Virus record (IMG/VR): IMGVR_UViG_3300030380_004592
Span: 1 to 35,574 of that record
DNA from: a virus
Direction: 5' to 3' (one strand)
DNA length: 35,574 bases
Shown: positions 9,960 through 18,410 of the stretch, one piece after another
How positions within the stretch are numbered: the first letter of the stretch is position 1
How the letters are laid out: the number at the start of each line of letters is the position of its first letter
The notes under the pieces: model-generated
What the model was told of the DNA's origin: nothing
The model's database searches: none
The model's input: only the letters and a program-made list of their open reading frames with translations
Position numbers and translations under genes: made by a program

Positions 9960-11639
9960 TTAGTATGACGACATTACAAAATTAGTTCCTGCAGCCCATA
10001 TTTCTTTGGGTCCACCTAATTGAGTTGTTTCATCTGTTTCAATTTTAACTGTAGCGAAATAACCTTTAATACCACTCATTTGAGCTCCAAATAGTATTTC
10101 ACCAGTAGCAGCAGCTGAGTTGTTTACTAAATTAGCTACATACCTATTTTCTTTTCTATCAAAACCAGCTCTTAAAGTGTAGCCAGTGTTAGCATCTACA
10201 TAAGATCCTTCGTCATAACTTTTTATAGATACTATAGAATCATTGCTTTGCACATAAGACCCTGCAGCTCCGCTTGGGTTTGGATCTTGACCAGTAAAAC
10301 CAGAGTTAAAGCTTTCAACTTCCCAACCGTTACTGCCTTCATAGAATATAGTGTTGAAGTTTTTAGTTATATTAGGTTGAGTATTGAATACTATAGTTAC
10401 ATTAGAAGGTCTTCTAACACCATAAAAACTACCTCTAGTATCATTAGCTACATTTTCATGATAATGCTCGTATAACTTATAATCTTGAACACTATAAAAC
10501 TTATTTAAAGTACTAAATATTAAATTAGGTTTATAAGTAAACAAACTAACCCAACCGTTTATACGTTCATCAAAAGATAATGTTTTGTAAGTTGACTCAT
10601 CTGTACTTACTTGATTTGAATTTTTCTGTAAAGACACAACATAATTTTTATTATGTATATCCCAACCACCTATTACCTTACCTTTTGTCTTATAATTAAA
10701 AGTTACAGTTCCACTTAAAGCGCTTGTAAAAGCTGCAGAGTTGTAAACAGTGTAAGTGGTTCCAGATACTTCTAAAAACACAACGTATCCTGGTTGACCG
10801 CTTATAGTCATGCCAGGAGTTAAAGCAATTGTAGATGTTACAACTACCTTAGCAGTTCCAAGAGTACCACCTGATGAGTGGTCTGTAGATATGGACTGTG
10901 TAGTTAAAGAGTCAGATACGTCTGCTAGGTTATCTCTAAAGTAATCTTGCATACCATACATACTTATTTCAGTTAACCCATCATTAGATAACCTCATTAT
11001 AGCATTACGGTTTTTATCTGAAAAATACTTTCTATAGTTATATATTGCAAAAGATTCTGGGTTTTTACTTATTCCATAATCACCTTTGTAAGCTACAAAC
11101 TGACCTATAATATTTGCACCTGCTTGTGTTTGTGTACCACTTTCAGTTGTATATATAGTATCTTTATCTATTAAAGCTCTATGTATCTTGTTTTCTTGAA
11201 AAACAATTAAGTTAGTATCTTCAGAATAAGTCTTTTGTATAGAACCATATACGGGATCTAAACTTTTAGTAATAGCTTCAGCTACTGAAAAAACATTTGT
11301 TTGATTTACACCAGTTCTAGAGTTGTATATACCAGAGTAAATTAACGTACTATTTCTATTTTGCTGTAGTGGATACTGTTCATCTAAGTAAGCTCTAGCA
11401 CCATTATCAGTTGCTATATTGTTAAAACCACCTCTAATTCTAGCTTCTTCTATATAAAAATCCCTAGAAGAATAATTAGATGCAATTGGTCTAGAGTCAG
11501 TATTTAAACCCCCAGGTAAACCTTGACCAGGGTACACAGCTATATTTCTACTATTTCCACTAGCTGAACTTCTAAAAGTAGGCTGTATTCTCTTAAGTAT
11601 GTAAGTGTTATAAAAATCTACTTCTACAATATACGACAT
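9960..11639 (-). CDS. Tail nozzle/hub-associated virion protein candidate, 559 aa
   Basis: The protein is beta-rich with many Tyr, Asn, Ser and Thr residues and no predicted membrane segments. Repeated short blades such as NLIVFQENKIHRALI (about 165-180), followed by further strand-turn-strand units to residue 420, would fit a beta-propeller as in podoviral tail nozzles (T7 gp12 or P22 gp10 type). It follows the 1210-aa gene by 11 bases, so the two probably act in the same tail complex; the propeller may be split over both. I do not recognise a named family, so the role is inferred from neighbours and composition. Confidence 0.6.
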   Translation of the reverse strand: MSYIVEVDFYNTYILKRIQPTFRSSASGNSRNIAVYPGQGLPGGLNTDSRPIASNYSSRDFYIEEARIRGGFNNIATDNGARAYLDEQYPLQQNRNSTLIYSGIYNSRTGVNQTNVFSVAEAITKSLDPVYGSIQKTYSEDTNLIVFQENKIHRALIDKDTIYTTESGTQTQAGANIIGQFVAYKGDYGISKNPESFAIYNYRKYFSDKNRNAIMRLSNDGLTEISMYGMQDYFRDNLADVSDSLTTQSISTDHSSGGTLGTAKVVVTSTIALTPGMTISGQPGYVVFLEVSGTTYTVYNSAAFTSALSGTVTFNYKTKGKVIGGWDIHNKNYVVSLQKNSNQVSTDESTYKTLSFDERINGWVSLFTYKPNLIFSTLNKFYSVQDYKLYEHYHENVANDTRGSFYGVRRPSNVTIVFNTQPNITKNFNTIFYEGSNGWEVESFNSGFTGQDPNPSGAAGSYVQSNDSIVSIKSYDEGSYVDANTGYTLRAGFDRKENRYVANLVNNSAAATGEILFGAQMSGIKGYFATVKIETDETTQLGGPKEIWAAGTNFVMSSY

Positions 11640-11650
11640 GTTTTATTTTT

Positions 11651-14600
11651 TTATTCTACAGGGAACTCAGGTGATATAGGACCAGCAGATGAAACACTTG
11701 TTTCTATTAAGTTGTTTAACTCTGATATTAACCCTGTTGTTGATGTTTCCCAAAATAATTCTAATTTAGAATCTAAAGGTTTTATTTCAAAAGCGCTAAA
11801 CACCATATTATCAGATGATTCTCCACCTATTATAAACTTTCCATCAGCACTTAGTTGTGCAACAGAAGGGTTAGAACTAGCACTATATATACCTTGAGAA
11901 GACAAAGGAGTCACATCTGTGCCATAAGTAGTAGTTATGTTCCAACCATCCTCTTGTGAACCTATAATATTAGTATATTCCAAAAACCTAGGTATTGTAA
12001 ACTCTTGCCAAGTAGATTGTCCAGCTACATATCCAGGACTACTACTATTGTAGGCGTCTATTCTTAAAGTATCAGTAGTTGCGTAATCTTTACCAGGGTG
12101 TGTTATAACTAAATAATTTAAACTTGCTGTTCCACCAACCTCATTTACTTTTATTTTAACACGTCCACCTGTTCCAGAACCCTCTTCACTTGTTATATTA
12201 CCAGCATCAGCAAAAGCTCTACCAGTACCAATAAAGCCTCTTCCTTTTATTCTACCAGTATCTACACCGTCAAGGTTTACTTCTTGAACACCCATATCTC
12301 TAACTTTAGCTATACTGTTTACTACAACTTTTTCTTTTCCTACGTAGTAGTTAGCAGCATAATGAGTGTATACAGTTGAAGAATCTCCCACATCAGGATT
12401 ATACCCTATTCTAGGAAAAAGTATATCATCACTTGTTCTAAATTGAGTTTGCTCTGGTTGAACTTCTTGAAGATCAGAAGATAATTTATTTATATTATCT
12501 GAAATTAAAGAAGTAAAGAAACTTTGAGATTCTAAATACTGGTTAGTAGAATTAGAAGAATTATTTAAGCTAGCTTCTGGATTAGCTAAACAAACATTAG
12601 GTAAATATAAGTTATAATAATCTTGTTCAGTTTGTTTAACAACTATTTTGTAACTATACCAACCCAACTTGTTTTCAGGTGTTTTAAAACTTAAAACCTC
12701 ATTAAGAGTTACAGTTATAGAATCTGATATAGTTATAGTAGAAGTATTACCATTTCTAACTACACTTAAAACAGTATAAGTTTGACCGCCATCTTGCAAT
12801 ATACTACCAGGAACAATATTAGGTGAAAACCATCTAACTTCTAAAGTACTACTAGTGGCAGCTGTTCTAACTTCTGCAGTTTCTAAACCATCACAGTATA
12901 AACCGGGATAACCTTCTTCATGTTCACCTACTTGAGTTGTAGGTATAGAGTTTCTAAATAAAACCTTTAAAGAATCACCAGGCCAATACGCTAATGTTTT
13001 TGAGTTTTCTAAAAACTCTCTATATCTGTGGTATACAGTAGAACCGTTAAATGCTAAAGGATCAGACCCTTGTTGAAACTGACTAGAATCTAAAGAAGAA
13101 AGAATAACGTCTGATTGTCTTCCGTATTTATCTGATAAAATTATACCTACTTGATATGTTCTATTTTGTTTTAAAGTATGAGTAGGATAAGAAACTCTAG
13201 AATAATTTCTTATATTAATAAGACTAGAACTCGAGTAACTTCTATATTTTTCACTAACACTTACATTGTAGTCTAAACTTTCAGGTGGTGAGTGTTTATC
13301 TAAAAAATTACCATAAACAACTCTATTACCAACAACTGATTGAGACATTGCTCTAACTGGTACTTTGTCAAAAACTCTTGTAGCTTCTCTATTAGGTAAG
13401 GTTCTAAATGGTTTTCTAGATTGATAATTGTAAGTGTATATGTTGGTGTTGTTACTAGTTATAGAACTATCAGTAACAGGTATTGTGTCTAAAACCTGTA
13501 TTGCTAAAGCGTCAGATTCTTTATATAGGATATCTATTTCTGTTATCCCAAGACGATCAGCCATTCTTCTAACTCGATGTGGTGTGTTTATATTTAAAAA
13601 CACGTTATCAACATTATTTTCAAAGAAACTAACAATAGTGCTAGATCCTATAGATTCTTGCTGCTCTAAGTATTCTGTGATGTCTTCTCTTGATGGTATA
13701 TCTATTAAATAACCTTTCTGTTTAGGTACAAAAGCTGGTTGAGTAAATGGAGACATCAAAGAATATTCTCCATCTTCATATTTAAATCTGTATGCAAATC
13801 TAACAAACTTTTCTTTTAAAAGTTCTGAATCACCTGGCCAGTTAGTTTTACCTTGTCCATTAGGTGATGAAAATTCTAAAATAACACCTCCATGGTCATC
13901 AACAACATTCGATAAAATCACATAAGAAATAGTACTACTTACTTCTGTTAAGCCACCAGTTGATGTAAACGGAGCTATTGTGACTGTTTCTCCTACGGAG
14001 TAGCCTTCACCCCCATCTACTACAGTAATAGTTAAATCAGAAATATTTGTAGAACCTCCTTTTGCTACGGTAGCCGTAGCACCTACACCTCTTCTAGAGC
14101 TTATAATAGGTTGAGGTGAACTAGCTCCAGTTCCAGAAACCGTGTTTAAAGCACCAGTAGGATTAAGTAGAGTACTTCCAACTGTGAAAGATCTATCTAA
14201 AAAACTATAATCAGCATTTATATCATTTACACTTAACTCTAAAGTAGCTGTAGCTCCTGAAGAACTAGTTACTGAACTAACTAATAAATTACTATTAACA
14301 TCCCAGGAGTTTGAACCTGGATTAGTGGGATTTGTAATTCTCATTCCAGCTACAGGAAGTTGCCCTGAAATTCTAGTTATAGTTATCGTGGAAGGTGTAG
14401 TACCTGTTTGAGCACCTATAACAGCTGTTGAACTAGGTGGTAACCACAGGTCGCTAGCGTTTTGTAAACCAGGAGAAATAAAAGTTAGTATATCGTTAAC
14501 CGCTAAAGAAGGTGATGTATCTTTATTTAAAAAAACTTCACCAGGTGAACCACCACTAGGTTGTTTTATTTTTTCTATAAAAGCTAAAAAATCATTTGGA

Positions 14601-15283
14601 GCAGCGTGATCTCTTAATAATATCATACCAGGACTTAGCTTTGCTAAATCAGTATCACTTACTTTAAATTCTTTATTATTAGCTGTTGAAACTGCAGTAA
14701 CAGTTACGTCTATTTTAGTATAAAGATCCATAGCTTCATATGGATAATACTTAGCAACAGATATCAAGTCTTCTGAATCGTAATGAGTATTACTAGCTAT
14801 AGCTTTAGTTACATTGATTTTTCTAGGTTGGTTACGATTGTCAGTCCAAAACAATAGATCTTCTATTAAATCTATACCGTATATATGGTGAGTTTTAGAG
14901 AAGTTTAAAAACCTACCTTCAACTAAAATACTACTAGTGCTAGTTTTGTTATCTCTCATTAAGATGTAACAATTAACACCAAATGGAGCTGAATTATCTA
15001 ATTGATTATCTGAAGGATCTGTATAATTAGTGGCCATAAAAAAGGCTCTATTATTAACTTCATCTGCTAAAAAACCAATTATTTCTAAACCTGGTACAGC
15101 ACTTAAACCAAAGTCAGATAATAAAGTGTTACCTAATACATTTTCTAAAGCACCTACGTCTTCGCCTTCTGATCTACTTACATTTACATTTTGAGCATCT
15201 CTATATTCACCATTAGACAATAACCTATCATCTAGGTCTTTGTTCATTTTAGATTTTACAAATGTATTTATAGTTTGTGGCAT
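11651..15283 (-). CDS. Large tail hub/nozzle (DNA stabilisation-like) protein, 1210 aa
   Basis: The N-terminus carries a signature around KMNKDLDDRLLSNGEYRDAQ followed by NVNVSRSEGEDVGALENV. I associate it with the stabilisation/nozzle proteins of short-tailed phages, which close the head after packaging. A segment at about 320-450 is an insertion-like beta region with Gly/Ser/Thr-rich linkers, including GGEGYSVGETVTI near residue 425. A similar GYxxGD-type hairpin is found in the 305-aa protein at 32374-33291. A second related segment (DYATTDTLRI) lies near residue 1065. Strand-rich units such as NRVVYGNFLDKHSPP and SDKYGRQSDVIL fit propeller blades. It lies directly after the two connector genes. 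Homology was not checked. Confidence 0.7.
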   Translation of the reverse strand: MPQTINTFVKSKMNKDLDDRLLSNGEYRDAQNVNVSRSEGEDVGALENVLGNTLLSDFGLSAVPGLEIIGFLADEVNNRAFFMATNYTDPSDNQLDNSAPFGVNCYILMRDNKTSTSSILVEGRFLNFSKTHHIYGIDLIEDLLFWTDNRNQPRKINVTKAIASNTHYDSEDLISVAKYYPYEAMDLYTKIDVTVTAVSTANNKEFKVSDTDLAKLSPGMILLRDHAAPNDFLAFIEKIKQPSGGSPGEVFLNKDTSPSLAVNDILTFISPGLQNASDLWLPPSSTAVIGAQTGTTPSTITITRISGQLPVAGMRITNPTNPGSNSWDVNSNLLVSSVTSSSGATATLELSVNDINADYSFLDRSFTVGSTLLNPTGALNTVSGTGASSPQPIISSRRGVGATATVAKGGSTNISDLTITVVDGGEGYSVGETVTIAPFTSTGGLTEVSSTISYVILSNVVDDHGGVILEFSSPNGQGKTNWPGDSELLKEKFVRFAYRFKYEDGEYSLMSPFTQPAFVPKQKGYLIDIPSREDITEYLEQQESIGSSTIVSFFENNVDNVFLNINTPHRVRRMADRLGITEIDILYKESDALAIQVLDTIPVTDSSITSNNTNIYTYNYQSRKPFRTLPNREATRVFDKVPVRAMSQSVVGNRVVYGNFLDKHSPPESLDYNVSVSEKYRSYSSSSLINIRNYSRVSYPTHTLKQNRTYQVGIILSDKYGRQSDVILSSLDSSQFQQGSDPLAFNGSTVYHRYREFLENSKTLAYWPGDSLKVLFRNSIPTTQVGEHEEGYPGLYCDGLETAEVRTAATSSTLEVRWFSPNIVPGSILQDGGQTYTVLSVVRNGNTSTITISDSITVTLNEVLSFKTPENKLGWYSYKIVVKQTEQDYYNLYLPNVCLANPEASLNNSSNSTNQYLESQSFFTSLISDNINKLSSDLQEVQPEQTQFRTSDDILFPRIGYNPDVGDSSTVYTHYAANYYVGKEKVVVNSIAKVRDMGVQEVNLDGVDTGRIKGRGFIGTGRAFADAGNITSEEGSGTGGRVKIKVNEVGGTASLNYLVITHPGKDYATTDTLRIDAYNSSSPGYVAGQSTWQEFTIPRFLEYTNIIGSQEDGWNITTTYGTDVTPLSSQGIYSASSNPSVAQLSADGKFIIGGESSDNMVFSAFEIKPLDSKLELFWETSTTGLISELNNLIETSVSSAGPISPEFPVE

Positions 15284-15285
15284 AA

Positions 15286-16425
15286 TTAATGTTTAATCCA
15301 TTTAGATTTACCTCTCATAACTTGAGTAAATTCTTCTAACTTAATATTACTTAATCTTATTTTAGCATTTCTTAATTTAGCAGATCTCTCTCTTCTATAT
15401 CTTTGAACTATATATTCAGGAAAGTTAGCTCTAGAAGCTACCATAGAATGCATTATATGAGCATATAAAGCATCTTCTGCCATTTTAGGTACTTTACTAT
15501 TTAAATCACTTTGTAAGCCGTCAGAGATGTATTCTATTATAATTAACTGATTAGCTAAGTCACTTGAGAAACTAAACTTACCTTCTCTTTCATTTATAGT
15601 AAACCACCCATTTTTTTGTGATGTTTCAGGATCTAAGCCATATCTTTGGCCGTAAGCCATTTTCCACCATTGCCAATCATAAACATTTGCATTGTCAAAT
15701 ATTTCATCATTTAGCTGTCCTGTTATGTCTAAAGTGTTGTTTGTTTTCCAACGTTTATCAGTTTCAGATTCTGCAGGTTGTAAATTTTGTCCTAAATCAC
15801 CTTGTGTATAATCACCATCACCATCTTGAAGTATAGGTTCTGTTGGGTTACTTGTTAACCTAGTTGGATATATTACGTGTTTAACACCTGATTTATCAAC
15901 CCAAGATAATTGTACGTAGTTAACATAATCTTGTGGTAAAGGTATAGATAAGCTTGGTGGTATTACAACTTCTTGTGAGTTAACAGATTTTAATGTATCG
16001 TAAGAAAACTCTTGTAAACCTCTTTTAGCGTGGAATATAACATCTGATCTATTTGCTCTAGGTAACAACTTATCTAATCCTACGTAAGCTACCATAAAAT
16101 TATTAACGATGTCCACTAAACTAGTGTAAGCATAACTACCATAATTATCCCATATTGTAGGAGTTTGTAGCTTAATCAACACAATGTCGCTAGCTACTAG
16201 TGCAGTTCCTAGTGTTATAACGTTACCAGAAGCTTGATACTCTGTAGCTCCAGGACCGTAATTTAATACAACACCATTTTTTAATAAACTAAAATTAGTA
16301 TTAGTGGTAGAACTATTTATTACTAAATTTACATTACCCGTCCAAGTAATAGTGTTAGTTGTCAGCCCACTAAAACCTTGTTGACCAGCGTAGTATTGAG
16401 CATTAGTTTCTTTAATAAGTCCCAT
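15286..16425 (-). CDS. Head-tail connector / tail tubular A-like protein, 379 aa
   Basis: An N-terminal beta domain (about residues 1-95, with GLTTNTITWTGNVNLVI) is followed by a helical part with GLDKLLPRANRSDVIFHAKR and LQEFSYDTLKS at about 117-145, then a beta sandwich (VVIPPSLSIPLPQDYVNYVQ). The C-terminal ~70 residues are a basic helix with many Arg and Lys (RYRRERSAKLRNAKIRLS). The middle pattern, helix then PLPQDYVxYVxLxW, is what I know from tail tubular A/adaptor-type proteins of podoviruses. The extra N-terminal beta domain may be exposed. Neighbouring genes on both sides are connectors or nozzle proteins, which supports a ring at the head-tail joint. Confidence 0.65.
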   Translation of the reverse strand: MGLIKETNAQYYAGQQGFSGLTTNTITWTGNVNLVINSSTTNTNFSLLKNGVVLNYGPGATEYQASGNVITLGTALVASDIVLIKLQTPTIWDNYGSYAYTSLVDIVNNFMVAYVGLDKLLPRANRSDVIFHAKRGLQEFSYDTLKSVNSQEVVIPPSLSIPLPQDYVNYVQLSWVDKSGVKHVIYPTRLTSNPTEPILQDGDGDYTQGDLGQNLQPAESETDKRWKTNNTLDITGQLNDEIFDNANVYDWQWWKMAYGQRYGLDPETSQKNGWFTINEREGKFSFSSDLANQLIIIEYISDGLQSDLNSKVPKMAEDALYAHIMHSMVASRANFPEYIVQRYRRERSAKLRNAKIRLSNIKLEEFTQVMRGKSKWIKH

Positions 16426-16428
16426 GTA

Positions 16429-17175
16429 TTATCTTTTTGAATTTACTTCTTCTTGTTGTAACTCTCTTGCAGCAGCCTGTACTATATTAGGATCTCTTAT
16501 TACTACACCAGAATATTGTAATATTTTAAGTATAACTTCTGTTTGTTGAATATCACTTATTTCAAAGTTAACAGAAGCACCACCTATAACAGGTGTTATT
16601 GCAAAACCAGGAGTTCCATCCCATATGAAAGCACCAGTTGTAGTATCTACACCATAAGCCCAAACCACGTCAGCTGGTTTTCTAATGTAATTAAAACCTA
16701 TGTCAGATACTGCTGGCGAAGCAACTGCAGGTAAAACTGTTAGTTTATTATCTTGATATGTAGCTATAGGGAAATTAGTAGTAGGTTGAGTTAATGGAGA
16801 AAGATTTTGTTGATGTAATTCTCTTCTACTAACTATTTGTATTTCTGGAGAGTTTTTACCAGTTTCATAAAACGCAGAACCAAATCTATATAAATCGGTT
16901 GGCTGAGTATACACATTGCTTGATACTGCGGAAGCACTTGCATTTTTATTAAATATTTGAAATTGGTTTCTAATATTCTCCATCCTAGACGCAAAATCTA
17001 CATCTGTTTTTGGCATACGTAAATATTGATTATAGTCGTCAAAAAACTTTTCAAATGTTTCTAACTGTACTTGAGTAGCTAGTTTATTAAACTCAAAAGG
17101 TGTTAAATAACCTCTTTGTTCTTTGTTTAATATACTCAATACTGTTGTATATACTGTATTTACGTTTATTGCCAT
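16429..17175 (-). CDS. Head-tail connector (ring protein) candidate, 248 aa
   Basis: The protein begins with a helical region (NTVYTTVLSILNKEQRGYLT, then PFEFNKLATQVQLETFEKFF, residues 6-45), followed by an Asn/Gln-rich part, a beta segment with VYTQPTDLYRFG and a C-terminal helix ending in QEEVNSKR. The N-terminal NKEQRGYLTPxEFNxLA pattern is one I associate with neck or adaptor proteins next to portal-type genes in Bacteroidota and marine phages. It is the first gene after the terminator at 17188-17215, so its transcription may start separately or by readthrough. The assignment is moderate and rests on pattern and position. Confidence 0.6.
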   Translation of the reverse strand: MAINVNTVYTTVLSILNKEQRGYLTPFEFNKLATQVQLETFEKFFDDYNQYLRMPKTDVDFASRMENIRNQFQIFNKNASASAVSSNVYTQPTDLYRFGSAFYETGKNSPEIQIVSRRELHQQNLSPLTQPTTNFPIATYQDNKLTVLPAVASPAVSDIGFNYIRKPADVVWAYGVDTTTGAFIWDGTPGFAITPVIGGASVNFEISDIQQTEVILKILQYSGVVIRDPNIVQAAARELQQEEVNSKR

Positions 17176-17187
17176 TTTAATTTTTTT

Positions 17188-17215
17188 AAAAAAAAGGCGG
17201 CCGCATAGCCGCCTT
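17188..17215 (-). terminator. Rho-independent terminator after the 261-aa gene
   Basis: On the minus strand an 8-bp perfect stem (AAGGCGGC paired with GCCGCCTT, arms 17208-17215 and 17194-17201) with a 6-base loop is followed by a run of eight T. It sits 15 bases past the stop of the 261-aa gene and 12 bases before the 248-aa gene. The stem is very GC-rich against the ~30% GC background. Confidence 0.93.
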
Positions 17216-17230
17216 AATTATTATCACTTG

Positions 17231-18016
17231 TTATTTAAGTTTTTTCTCTATTGATTTATAAACTTCAAGTCCCTCATCTGTTTTAAACCAAGCAGCCATA
17301 GCTGAGTAAGGGTTTTCATCAAACGGTACACTCATTAATTTACGTCCATTACTACCCCATTTAAAAGTTCTTTGGTCTTCTGCTAAAATAATTATTCTAG
17401 CTTCAGTAGCTCTTATAGCAAAGTTTCTAAGAACAACGTTTTCATCTTCAGAAAGATCTATAAAAAGTTTTGGATTTGACTTAGCAAAAAGTAAACCATC
17501 TCTTTTAAGTTCTTTACTAGATAAACTATTTACACTGCTACCTACTTCAACTCTTAATATAGCTTCTAATTGATCTATATCCATATTAGTGGCTATATTC
17601 ATAGCTTCTAACTCTAGTTCTAAAAAGTCGTATTGATCTTCTGCTTCTACTATTGGATCAAACTCAGCAAATAAAACACCATTATGAGGATGCTTAGATA
17701 AAAACTCTTGCAAGTTTCTTTTTTCTTTTTTAACGTATAAATGTCCTTCATCAAAAACAATATGCGCTAAAGTAGCAGGACCATTTTGTTCATCTACAAA
17801 TATAGATTTTTGATTAGTTGCGTATCTTAACTCTCTTTCATAACCTTTGTCTGGATCAAACCAAACACAAGGATATCTTCTAGAGTGTTTTGACATTATT
17901 GTATATGTTAAGGGAGTTTTGTCATTTAATAAATAATAACTTCTATCTTTATACTCCCAAGTATCTTTTTTAACTTCAGCTTTTGCTGGAGCTTTTTTTT
18001 CTTTTGTTTCTTCCAT
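17231..18016 (-). CDS. Conserved virion-associated protein candidate, 261 aa
   Basis: No function is recognised. The first ~18 residues are Lys/Glu/Ala-rich and likely disordered (EETKEKKAPAKAEVKKDTWE). The body is soluble and mixed alpha/beta, with an aromatic, charged central part (VLFAEFDPIVEAEDQYDFLE) and a C-terminal helix (AWFKTDEGLEVYKSIEKKLK). It sits between capsid and connector genes but is isolated by intrinsic terminators on both sides and has its own AT-repeat leader. It may therefore be made at a level different from the capsid protein. A structural or capsid-linked role is inferred from place alone. Confidence 0.6.
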   Translation of the reverse strand: MEETKEKKAPAKAEVKKDTWEYKDRSYYLLNDKTPLTYTIMSKHSRRYPCVWFDPDKGYERELRYATNQKSIFVDEQNGPATLAHIVFDEGHLYVKKEKRNLQEFLSKHPHNGVLFAEFDPIVEAEDQYDFLELELEAMNIATNMDIDQLEAILRVEVGSSVNSLSSKELKRDGLLFAKSNPKLFIDLSEDENVVLRNFAIRATEARIIILAEDQRTFKWGSNGRKLMSVPFDENPYSAMAAWFKTDEGLEVYKSIEKKLK

Positions 18017-18036
18017 AATATAATATAATATAATAA
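18017..18036 (-). promoter_or_regulatory. AT-repeat leader (TATTATATTATATTATG type)
   Basis: The bases just before the ATG of the 261-aa gene are copies of ATTAT/TATTA. The 17-base string TATTATATTATATTATG, which ends in the start codon, is shared exactly with the leader of the scaffold gene at 21113-21129. Only the (TA)-rich repeat separates this start from the terminator upstream, so it could hold a promoter or act as a translation enhancer in a phage without Shine-Dalgarno sites. Which of these it does is unknown. Confidence 0.4.
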
Positions 18037-18038
18037 TT

Positions 18039-18066
18039 AAAAAAGACCCCGCCTAAGCGGGATCTT
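18039..18066 (-). terminator. Rho-independent terminator after the capsid/decoration genes
   Basis: On the minus strand AAGATCCCGC (18066-18057), loop TTAG and GCGGGGTCTT (18052-18043) form a 10-bp stem with one T.G wobble, followed by six T. It lies 14 bases after the stop of the 99-aa gene and before the AT-repeat leader of the 261-aa gene. It would set the end of the abundant capsid transcript. Confidence 0.92.
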
Positions 18067-18079
18067 ATTATTGTTTTGA

Positions 18080-18379
18080 TTAAGCTAACGCAGCGCTAGC
18101 TAAAGTATTAGACATACTGACTTCAATCGTTCCTGATCCTCCACCAATTTTTCCAATAGCTTCAACTAAATTTTGAACATCTGCTTGAACAAATCCTCCA
18201 CCAGCACTACCATCATTAGTAGAAGTTAGTGTAAGAATGTCACTGTCAGAAGCGCCTCCAATATATGCTATTGCAATTTTTAATGAAGTTCCTGATCCAG
18301 AAGCTTTAACTGTACCTACATTTTCTGCACACACAAGATCAAATGCACCTGCAGCTTTTTTTACTTTTACGTATCCCAT
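18080..18379 (-). CDS. Small capsid-linked (decoration-like) protein, 99 aa
   Basis: The protein is Gly/Ser/Ala-rich with short beta-strand stretches (TSLKIAIAYIGG, SDILTLTSTNDGS) and a helix around VQNLVEAIGKIGGG. It has no signal or membrane segment. It lies 31 bases after the capsid gene and directly before a strong terminator, so it shares the capsid transcript and may be abundant. Small genes in this place often encode capsid cement or decoration proteins, but I recognise no family and the assignment is by position. Confidence 0.55.
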   Translation of the reverse strand: MGYVKVKKAAGAFDLVCAENVGTVKASGSGTSLKIAIAYIGGASDSDILTLTSTNDGSAGGGFVQADVQNLVEAIGKIGGGSGTIEVSMSNTLASAALA

Positions 18380-18410
18380 AATTTCTAAATTTTAAAATGT
18401 TAATAAATAA

